From Bolinopsis microptera (Eukaryota > Ctenophora > Tentaculata > Lobata > Bolinopsidae), in NCBI RefSeq assembly GCF_026151205.1, contig NC_087083.1:2485036-2549035 (forward strand): 64,000 nucleotides of DNA. Reading direction: 5' to 3'. The position numbers were made by a program, and so were the translations under genes. Within the stretch, counting starts at the first letter, position 1. Every line of letters starts with the position of its first letter. Of this stretch, positions 48,465 through 59,900 are shown in pieces. The notes beneath the pieces were generated by a model. The model was not told where the DNA came from. It worked only from the letters and a program-made list of their open reading frames with translations, and made no database searches.

Positions 48465-48788
48465 ACATCCAATATCACGTGACATCCTATGTCACGTGAC
48501 ATCCAATATCACGTGACATCCAATATCACGTGACATCCAATATCACGTGACATCCTATATCACGTGACATCCTATATCACGTGACATCCTATATCACGTG
48601 ACATCCAATATCACGTGACATCCTATGTCACGTGACATCCAATATCACGTGACATCCTATATCACGTGACATCCAATATCACGTGACATCCTATGTCACG
48701 TGACATCCAATATCACGTGACATCCAATATCACGTGACATCCTATGTCACGTGACATCCTATATCACGTGACATCCTATATCACGTGA
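48465..48788. repeat. 17-bp satellite with CACGTGA core
   Basis: About 19 units of CATCCAATATCACGTGA / CATCCTATATCACGTGA / CATCCTATGTCACGTGA. One or two units also lie left of the transposon at 47560-47593. Each unit holds a CACGTG E-box palindrome. Confidence 0.95.
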
Positions 48789-48956
48789 TATCACATTGCG
48801 AGGTTTGAGTTGCACGTGTAAAACTGCAACTAACCGATCAACGGGGGAGGTTTTCATCCCACATATAACTTAGAAATTTTCATCAAATATAACTATTAGC
48901 AATTGTTAAGAAGCAGATCAAATACAAGGTAATTGTCAGTTCTCTTCTGCGGGTTG

Positions 48957-49082
48957 CTCACTTTAGAGTGAGGTCACGTGAGCACATGCTCACTTTAGAG
49001 TGAGGTCACGTGGGTACATGCTCACTTTAGAGTGAGGTCACGTGGGTACATGCTCACTTTAGAGTGAGGTCACGTGAGCAGT
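48957..49082. repeat. 32-bp tandem repeat with palindrome and E-box, four copies
   Basis: Each 32-bp unit is TGCTCACTTTAGAGTGAGGT plus CACGTG(A/G)G.ACA. It combines the imperfect palindrome CTCACTTTAGAGTGAG with GTCACGTG. Confidence 0.93.
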
Positions 49083-50982
49083 GTCGTCAGAAGCTTTTTC
49101 TTGGACTATTCGGCTGCTTTATAGTCAGCGACACGTGACACGGTGTCATCAGGTTGAGTAAGATGGGAACCAGCAATCCCCGGGCTCGGGGACTAGGATT
49201 ATGTGGCCGGCAGTTTTACTGGCTCCGGTTCGGGATGTCTCTCCGGTTCGGGATGTCTCTCCTTGGAGTTCATGGTTTTAGAGTTTAGGTTTCTCTTCTT
49301 GGAATGGCGTTGACGTTGGTCGGTGACGATGGACTTGGACGGTCCCCCGATAACGGCATACTTTTCGAACACGTCTCGTCGAACACACCTGAAATTGGAT
49401 GTCTGTTAACCGAAGTGAGTCTGTTTGTGAGCTGTTCAGAGCTACGTTGGGTCAGATGGAGGACCTGTTACGGATACTCTAAACAAAAGGTCACTGACCC
49501 GGAAACTTTACAAATACTAAGCATTCGGAATTTTATTTATAGATAATAAGATTAAACGTGGTTCTTGCTTCTCGTTCATATCAGCTAAATAATATAAATT
49601 GACGATGTCAAAGTAGCCCTCGTACCATTATAGCAGTAAAACAGACACCCAATAGTCTGACGGCTGAAAGCAGTATTGGTCGATGGCACGTCTAAAGTCG
49701 TAACTTCACATACAAGTTTAAAATTTCCGAGTGCTAGTTATAGATAATGGAAATTAAATGTTTGTCCTTCTAGTCCGTCCGTAATCAGAGCTATAATGAG
49801 TATTTAAACAATGACCGCACTGTCCGTCAATGCTCGAATTTTCACAGCAATCAGGGCATTTTTGTACATATCTAGTGAAAAATTATTCTAAATTTAGCAC
49901 TGCAAATACTTTTAGTAGCTGTGATCCCGCTGTGATCCTGCGACATAACAGACAAATCTCCTGCTCCTCGTCTTACGAAAAATTTAATTGACGGCTGACA
50001 AATTGCTGAATTTGTCCTTTTACTGACGGTCTTGATTGATAAGCAGATAAGAGGCAACAGATCCGGAGCTGTTCATCACAAGTGCTCTTGTGAGTTGCTA
50101 ATTATCGGATTGCAACCAACGTATTCTGACAAATCAAAGCCGTCCAGAGAGAATTAATCAAGGTTTCTAAGGCTGGACTTATTTAATATCCTACAAATAA
50201 TGTGGGAGCTGTTACTCTAACAGTCCTGGAGTTGTACTCTGTTCTTTGTAATATCAAAGGAGATTTTATTATCTTTCTAAAGAAAAAGGCAAAAACCGCA
50301 TTCTTATGGATTTGTACCGGATATTTGGATAGACTACAAAAGTATAAATGCCGAGACTTGCTCCCCCACCTAAGGATGGAATCCAGCTAACGGAAGAAAG
50401 GGACTAAGGTGTAATATGTTGGCTGATGAAGTTATTATACCCAACTGTTAAAGTTACATACTCAAAGCAGCATGCTGGTTATCCCCAGCATCACTGTACA
50501 GTTCCGTGACAGCCTAACTTCCTTATATGGTAGTGTTACCATGGCGATATTACCGTATATGGTAGTTTAACTTGAGGCACAAAGCATGCTGATTATCCCG
50601 AGCATTACTGTATCGTTCCGCGACAGGCTAAGAGAGATTACCAAGCACTCAAGACCGAGAACGTTACCCATTATCGTATATCAAATATCAACATCATGGG
50701 TTGATAATGAGTTGGATAAGGGAGCTAAAGTACGAGCTGGATTAAGTTCCGTGACATTAAGTTCGAATTTTGCTCATAAATAAATGTTGTATTGGGTAAG
50801 AGATAATGATGTTATGGTTCGAGAATAGTCGCCGTGTAGGTTTGTCAGTTGCCAAAAAAGGGGAAAACAGAGGTCATCAACCAACACTCCTCCGATCTGT
50901 TTTAAAAAGCTTTCTCACCAGCAAACTAAAGATAAAACCAGTAAAGTCAAGATAAAACAGAAAATAATGTTTAATATCTTAC
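49083..50982. other. No gene resolved; expected to hold the last exon of the TSP1/cystine-knot gene
   Basis: The cystine-knot exon at 50983 ends in phase 2 without a stop, so at least one more exon must lie to the left. None could be fixed by eye. A duplicated segment of about 55 bp with AGCATGCTG.TTATCCC occurs at 50468 and 50582. The frame at 49304-49546 has no known domain. Confidence 0.4.
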
Positions 50983-53900
50983 CCGCAATCGCTGGCAATG
51001 GCCACATTGTGATATTGAAGTGATTCTTGATGGTTGGTGTGGTCCGTACACAGCATCAGCGTAGGGTGCATCTCCCAAGAAACCTGTAACATTTAGTCTC
51101 ATTTAAATAATCTGTAATTTACTGTGGCAAACTTTTGAATTTTTTCAATAATCTCAGATTCATTATGGAATTAGATTTATCATTAATTTAATTATCAGTA
51201 ATATCAAAATCACTGGTAATCGTTTAGATGGGTGGGTACCAGGTTCGAAAATAATAGGCCTCCCTGTTTTCTTAGGCTCAGGGCTGATGACTTAAGGCAT
51301 GTTAAAATGTAAGTTTTTTTCCGATTTGAGGGCGGGATATACTTTAATATACTATAATATGGTCAGCCTCACCAGGATTAAAGGATAATAGCAATATTAG
51401 CACAAGAGAAACAGCTGTGAAATCAAATGCTCTTGTGGCCCAATATACTAATTCACTCTCTAAATGTTGTAATAATCATTGCGATTACGATATAGAGATT
51501 ATATCAATTGATTTATCATTAACTTTAATATCAAAATCACTGGTTATCGTTTAGATAGGAGGGTACCCCGTACCGGGTTCGAAAATAATAGGCCTCCCCG
51601 TTTTCTCAGGCTCAGGGCTGGTGACTCTTGAGGCCCAATATACTAATTCAATCTCTAAATGCTGTAACAATTATTGCCATTACGATAAAGAGATTATATC
51701 AATTTACTTATCATTAACTTTAATATCAAAATCTCTGGGCCATTTAGTGGATGAATTGAGTAGTTGTAAAAGTGTAAATAATAAATATCAGATGCACTTG
51801 TGTCCCGTCTAATGTCTTATTACTGCAATAATTATAGCAATTATTGTGATTAAATTATCAGAATGTGAGCATAGAACATTGTAAACGAGGTAAATTTAGG
51901 ATATTTTACAAAATAGGGGCTATTTTACAAATTAGTGGAGTCTAAATCAGGTCCCTTGAGGTGTTAAACTCGTATTTTTGACCATGTGATAAATTCCAGT
52001 CAAACTAATGAAATCAGTTTCGTTTTGACATCAGTTCAAGATTGAATACCCGGAATTCCTATTTATCGAAGCTACATATTTTTGGTTTATAATATTTAGT
52101 GGGAAGCACACAGCTAATACTAAAGAACCTACAAAATATGCAAGTTGTGGGAGTGTCCTATAACTACTACTACCAGAAGAAGAGATATGTGGGTTTAGAT
52201 ATCGTGAAAGCGCAAAAAAAGGGCGTGGTAAATTGCGCAAAACTGCCCCATACCCAAGCCAAATTGGTTTCTGAGGGGTCCCTTGAGCCGTTCCAGGGCT
52301 CAAACCTCGGGGCGGAAGACGTTTTCTACGGGAATATTCTCAGATCCTTGATTATAACTACTAAAACTATATATTTGGGAGTGTCCTATAACTACTACTA
52401 CATATCTATAACTGTAAATGTTTATTTAACTTTACTTTCTTCTTTAACAACTCCCCTCTAACATCAGCCCCTAATATCAACTCTTCTAGCACAATCTGAG
52501 GCTACCAGTTACAGCTGTCAGAACTTTAACTTATGGTTACTTTATGCTATTTAGCGTGTCATGGCTTCTAAATTGCCGCATTCTTAGCTTATTTTGGTAG
52601 AAACCTACGACATAATGAAATTCCTCAGAAATGGAGGTGAATTACGTAAAAAGTAACTGCTGTCTGTCAAGAAGAGAAGAAGGAAGGAAATATCAGTATC
52701 AACAACCCTTCTCAGCTCTATACCACGTGCGAATTGTGCGACTAACTTAGTACACCCCCCCCATATACACATATCTTATATACGTTATCCAATAAAATAC
52801 ACAGTTTTCAGGGCCGGCAATTTTCATTGAACCTGGTGGATAATCTGTGGAATTATTTTACCATCCAGTAGAATTACAATTCTGATAACCAGTATCCGGT
52901 TACTGGTAACTATTTGCTAGTTACTGGTGACTGGTAACTGGTCATCAGTGACCAGTTACCAGTTACCAGTGACCAGTTACCATTTACCAGTTACCAGTGA
53001 CCAGTTACCAGTTACCAGTAACCAGTCACCAGTCACCAGTTACCAGTTACCAGTCACCAGTCACCAGTTACCAGTTACCAGTTACCAGTTACCAGTTACC
53101 AGTCACCAGTGACCAGTCACCTGTCATCAGTCACCAGTCACCAGTCACCAGTCACCAGTCACCAGTCACCAGTCACCAGTCACCAGTCACCAGTCACCAG
53201 TCACCAGTCACCAGTCACCTGTCACCAGTCACCAGTCACCAGTCACCAGTCACCAGTCACCAGTCACCAGTCACCAGTCACCAGTCACCAGTCACCAGTC
53301 ACCAGTCACCAGTCACCAGTCACCAGTCACCAGTCACCAGTCACCAGTCACCAGTCACCAGTCACCAGTCACCAGTCACCAGTCACCAGTCACCAGTCAT
53401 CAGTGACCAGTCACCAGTCACCAGTCACCAGTCACCAGTCACCAGTCACCAGTCACCAGTCACCAGTCACCAGTCACCAGTCACCAGTCACCAGTGACCA
53501 GTGACCAGTGACCAGTCACCAGTCACCAGTCACCAGTCACCAGTCACCAGTCACCAGTCACCAGTCACCAGTCACCAGTCACCAGTCACCAGTCATCAGT
53601 CACCAGTCACCAGTCACCAGTCACCAGTCACCAGTCATCAGTCACCAGTCACCAGTCACCAGTGACCAGTGACCAGTGACCAGTTACCAGTTACCAGTTA
53701 CCAGTCACCAGTCACCAGTCACCAGTCACCAGTCACCAGTCACCAGTCACCTGTTACCAGTGACCAGTTACCAGTGACCAGTGACCAGTTACCAGTTACC
53801 AGTTACCAGTCACCAGTGACCAGTTACCAGTGACCAGTGACCAGTTACCAGTTACCAGTTACCAGTCACCAGTTACCAGTCACCAGTCACCAGTCACCTG

Positions 53901-56900
53901 TTACCAGTGACCAGTTACCAGTGACCAGTGACCAGTTACCAGTCACCAGTCACCAGTCACCAGTTACCAGTCACCAGTCACCAGTCACCAGTTACCAGTT
54001 ACCAGTCAATTATTTACTCGTGGTTACTTACTGCTGTGTTGATTTCAGCCACTGGGTCGTCACACTGCTTAGTACACCATGGGACTTCCACGAGTTCCAT
54101 GGATTTACAGTTGTTGATACTGATAGGCTGGAACTGGAACTGAAGTAGAGTATTATTAGTTAATTTTACTGAATTTAAAGGATGTTCATATTGGTAAAGT
54201 GTTTATTATTGGTATGTGTGGCTGGTATTGGTATGTGTGGCTGGTATTGGTATGTGTGGCTGGTATTGGTATGTGTGGCTGGTATTGGTATGTGTGGCTG
54301 GTATTGGTATGTGTGGCTGGTATTGGTATGTGTGGCTGGTATTGGTATGTGTGGCTGGTATTGGTATGTGTGGCTGGTATTGGTATGTGTGGCTGGTATT
54401 GGTATGTGTGGCTGGTATTGGTATGTGTGGCTGGTATTGGTATGTGTGGCTGGTATTGGTATGTGTGGCTGGTATTGGTATGTGTGGCTGGTATTGGTAT
54501 GTGTGGCTGGTATTGGTATGTGTGGCTGGTATTGGTATGTGTGGCTGGTATTGGTATGTGCTTAAGTGGAATATGTCATGTGACAGGTAAAGCCTAACAA
54601 GTTGAGCTATACTGCACTGTCATGATTGAAAGTTATCAGATTCCAGGCTAATCCTCAGATCCGTGCTTTGAACTTGTGGAAATCCCTGCCAGACAGTGAT
54701 ATCTGACTTGTGGCAATGTGATCGCTGGCAAATCCGTCACTCTGCATCATTCCATAAAAAAATCGCAAAAATGCAACGGAGAAATTAAAAATAATAATAA
54801 TAAAAAAACTTTATCGGCCCTTATTTCGACGACCCCTATTTGAAAAATAGGGCAGTCCCAATTAAAAAATTGTAAAAACAATAATAATAATAAAAGTAGA
54901 GCAGTAAAAATAATACTCCAACCCTTCTGGCAAATTCTGACACATTCTACGTTCGGCACATTTCATACCATATCAGCAGTTACCCTCGATACCGTAAAGG
55001 TAGGTTTAAGATAAATGTTAGACGAGTGTTAAAAGTGAAAGTTTAAGAATCCCAAGTTATGTCTGAGGTATGTCTCCAGAGGTATGTCTCCAGAGGTATG
55101 TCTGTATACTCACTTTGGTTTTAGAGTCCCTGCTGCCCTGGTCGCACGGGGCATGTTGGCAGACTGCCAGCTGATGGAGGTTACTTTTATCCTCCTGGTG
55201 TCGGGGGTAAATCCTCTCCATCGTGCCTCCTCCACATTTAGTTGTGCAGGACGACCACGGAGACCAAACATCTGGAAAATAGAGATTGTGAGGGGGATAC
55301 TGAAAATACTTAAATACAGAGCTCGTCCTACTCATCCTACATTTCAAATTCAGCTCGTGCTACTCAGCCTCCAACAGACAGACAGGCCGGGAAGGGATGT
55401 CTACCACCCTCCAACAGACAGACAGGCCGGGAAGGGATGTCTAGCAGCCTCCAACAGACAGACAGGCCGGGAAGGGATGTCTAGCAGCCTCCAACAGACA
55501 GACAGGCCGGGACGGGATGTCTAGCAGCCTCCAACAGACAGACAGGCCGGGACGGGATGACTATCAGCCCCCAACAGACATACAGGTTGGGAAGCAGCCT
55601 CCAACAGACAGACAGGCCGGGACGGGATGTCTAGCAGCCTCCAACAGACACACAGGCCGGGAAGGGATGTCTATCAGCCTCCAACAGACAGATAGGCCGG
55701 GACGGGATGTCTAGCAGCCTCCAACAGACAAACAGGCCGGGACGGGATGTCTAGCAGCCTCCAACAGACAGACAGGCCGGGAAGCAGCCTCCAACAGACA
55801 GACAGGCCGGGAAGGGATGTCTAGTAGCCTCCAACAGACAGACAGGCCGGGAAGGGATGTCTAGCAGCCTCCAACAGACAGACAGGCCGGGAAGGGATGT
55901 CTAGCAGCCTCCAACAGACAGACAGGCCGGGAAGGGATGACTAGCAGCCTCCAACAGACAGACAGGCCGGAAAGGGATGTCTAGCAGCCTCCAACAGACA
56001 GACAGGCCGGGACGGGATGACTAGCAGCCTCCAACAGACAGACAGGCCGGGACGGGATGACTAGCAGCCCCCAACAGACAGACAGGTTGGGAAGCAGCCT
56101 CCAACAGACAGACAGGCCGGGACGGGATGACTAGCAGCCCCCAACAGACAGACAGGTTGGGAAGCAGCCTCCAACAGACAGACAGGCCGGGAAGGGATGT
56201 CTAGCAGCCTCCAACAGACAGACAGGCCGGGAAGGGATGTCTAGTAGCATCCAACAGACAGACAGGCCGGGACGGGATGTCTAGCAGCCTCCAACAGACA
56301 GACAGGCCGGAAAGGGATGTCTAGTAGCCTCCAACAGACAGACAGGTTGGGAAGCATCCTCCAACAGACAGACAGGCCGGGAAGGGATGTCTAGCAGCCT
56401 CCAACAGCCAGACAGGCCGGGAAGAAGGGATGTCTAGCAGCCTCCAACAGACAGACAGGCCGGGAAGGGATGTCTAGTAGCATCCAACAGACAGACAGGC
56501 CGGGACGGGATGTCTAGCAGCCTCCAACAGACAGACAGGCCGGGAAGGGATGTCTAGTAGCCTCCAACAGACAGACAGGCCGGGACGGGATGACTAGCAG
56601 CCTCCAACAGACAGACAGGCCGGAAAGGGATGTCTAGTAGCCTCCAACAGACAGACAGGTTGGGAAGCAGCCTCCAACAGACAGACAGGCCGGGATGGGA
56701 TGTCTATCAGCCTCCAACAGACAGACAGGTTGGGACGGGATGTCTAGCAGCCTCCAACAGACAGACAGGCCGGGAAGGGATGTCTAGTAGCATCCAACAG
56801 ACAGACAGGCCGGGACGGGATGTCTAGTAGCCTCCAACAGACAGACAGGTTGGGACGGGATGTCTAGTAGCCTCCAACAGACAGACAGGTTGGGATGGGA

Positions 56901-59900
56901 TGTCTATCAGCCTCCAACAGACAGACAGGTTGGGACGGGATGTCTAGTAGCCTCCAACAGACAGACAGGTTGGGACGGGATGTCTAGCAGCCTCCAACAG
57001 ACAGACAGGCCGGGAAGGGATGTCTAGTAGCATCCAACAGACAGACAGGCCGGGACGGGATGTCTAGCAGACTCCAACAGACAGACAGGTTGGGACGGGA
57101 TGTCTAGCAGCCTCCAACAGACAGACAGGTTGGGAAGCAGCCTCCAACAGACAAACAGGCCGGGACGGGATGACTAGCAGCCCTCTCCCCCCTAGCAGCA
57201 CCACCTCATCACCACTACATCATCATCCTCTAACCGCGCTAACTCAACCAATTAAAATTGTTTATGTAATTCAAGGTACAGTGACAATCTGAAAGTGCTA
57301 AAGTAGACATTTGTCTGTCACCATATCCTCCCAGAGCCCTAACAATTGGATCCGTGCGAGGCAAATAGTTCTCATTCTCCGTTAAATAGTACTTATTCTC
57401 CGGTTTAATGGTTTGAGGTGCTGATCAGAGGGGAGAGGTCTGGAGTGATCACAGGAGAGAGAGTCATGTCTAGAGTGATCAGACGTATATGGAGATATAC
57501 CAAGCACCTGCTGATCCAGCCGGCCTGACCCCTGAATTATCCCAGATAATCATGATTCGTGACACGATTACTCATTCACAGGCTAAATACCTAAGCTCGT
57601 AACTCAATCACCCATGAGGTAGAGGCTGTTCAAGTTAGATTAAGGGACCGAGAATTAGCTGAAACCTCGTCTCCCTATGTCACGACTAAAATAAAAAGAA
57701 CATGGTTCATTTGATTCCATATATGGAAACATTGACAGTGCAGTGCAGCATGATATTTTCACATTCCCCAATGTTAATGCAACAACTATAATTTAATCAA
57801 TAAACTTGTGCAAGCCCAAGATCGAGCATCTTTTGAAGGGATTTGTTGGGTACTGAAGACCGGCCCTTTTTTATACAGTTGTGTAGTATCCGGTGTAGTG
57901 TAAGGAGTACTAAAATGTCTTTACTCCTCTGGACAATAGATCACAGTAACCACTGCATCCGGTTTAACATGAGGTTAAAGTAGCTAGGTACAATCTTTAT
58001 GAATTATAATGAGAACCCACGTACTGTGCTGCAGCATGTATACAATTGCTCCCTGCTGGATTTTACCCGGAATACTTACTGTAACAATGTCCGACAGGAT
58101 TGTATTCCGTGATATTAACTGTAAGCTCTATAATACTTACTGTAACAATGTCCGACAGGATTGTATTCCGTGATATTAACTGTAAGCTCTATAATACTTA
58201 CTGTAACAATGTCCGACAGGATTGTATTCCGTGATATTAACTGTAAGCTCTATAATACTTACTGTAACAATGTCCGACAGGATTGTATTCCGTGATATTA
58301 ACTGTAAGCTCTATAAGTCGCTCCAGAGATGTTACGTCCATTTCTGGAACTGGAATAGGTGCTTGGAGGGATCTGAAAACGAAGCACAAAATTAGGGTTA
58401 ATTAGCGCGGGCGGCAGGTATAAGGCAAGTGGGGGGAGGTGAGCTATTATCTCTTGACACGTGACGGTGATCCACCAATCAAGCCGCAGCGTCGTCCAAT
58501 CAGAGCTGTGGAGCTGTGTCACGTGTCAAAACAAATAGGTTCACATCCCGTCCATAGTCTAGTGTGGTTACTAGGTGTAACCCTAGTAACCACACTAGTA
58601 ACCACTATGTATAACAGTGTCAAACAGTCTACAAATGTCTTATCGGCCCTAATAGCGCCGGCCATCGTCTGCAGTATTCATGGCCGACCTAAATCCCACA
58701 AAATAACACCAAAATTTACTGGTGTTTGATTGATTAAGTTATTTTTATAAATAACTTTAAAAAATAAATAAATTTTATAAAATTATCAGATTAGGGCCGA
58801 TTAAGTACAAAAAAATATAGAAATCGTTTCAAATCTCATTGTCCGAACTGTCTGCAAGCGGTATGCAAGCAGCCATGCTAGATTAATCATAATCATTAGC
58901 GAAAAGAGAAGAGATCATAGAAGAAAAAAAGATAGATAAGAGCAGAATTAGAATTAAGTATAAGTGGGTCAAAGTCTCTAATCAATCTTTTTTTGAAATC
59001 AGTGAAGAAGCTTTCCTTTTTTCTATAAATTTTCCACATTAACATATGCAAAAAAAGGCATATTCTGGATTGTTGGTATTGAGGGCACACTTAAATGATA
59101 AGCATTTAAGGAAAGTTCAATTGTTTTTCGGTGCATAAGCAAGAGAACGCCCTTTATCGCTTCATGTAAAGAATTCATTTCTATTGCTTCAAATTTGGAA
59201 GCCTATGTGTATCTGGAGCATACAGCAATTAAACACATATTTTGAATTTTGGTATTACATTCATGGCCTAGAAGAATCATAATCTAATCATACAATTAAT
59301 CAAAGATGATTTTATTTGCGTTCGTATTTTTGCATCAAAGGCAGTTTTAGCAATCAAGCTAGATTACAAGTTACGGGCATGCGAATTCCATGCTCTACAA
59401 TTTTACCATATGCATCCATATATGATAGAAATTATGCCTGAAAACGTACATATATTTCTTTTTTTGTTGTGACCTGCAAGAAAAGTAATGATAGACTCAT
59501 AGCAAAGAAAGAATTAAAGGGCAGGAAACAGCCGCAAAAAAGGTCCCTTACGTTTGTTATAAGCTACATAAAGGATTAAACGGCAAATCTCACTGTATGA
59601 AAGGGACTCACGCTCTCACACGTACATACCTTTATCGACCCTAATCTGGTATTTTTAACTTTCATTTTTAGAGGCATTTTAGAGGCATTTTAGAGGGATT
59701 TTAGAGGGATTTTAGAGGGATTTCGATCTTGTCAGTATAAGTTTTTAAACCATTTTTGTTTTCACATCCATTATCTTTACGTCCAAATGATAAAAAGTGA
59801 ATTGCGTCTCTACTTCACGATCGAAATCAAATATTTCTTCAGTAAATTCTGATGTGGTAACATCAATTCAAGGCCAGTAATTTTGTGATTTTGAATTATA

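Noticed and set aside
48465-49082. CRISPR-like array (regular repeats)
   Set aside because: There are no unique spacers: units are contiguous 17- or 32-bp tandem repeats in animal DNA.
54182-54597. Frames of about 130 codons with MCGWYWYVWLV repeats resembling membrane proteins
   Set aside because: Same 19-bp unit effect, and the position is within an intron.
55371-57180. CRISPR-like or coding 40-bp repeat
   Set aside because: No spacers, variants are shared point changes, and the array lies in an intron. The short frames are interrupted by unit-length changes.
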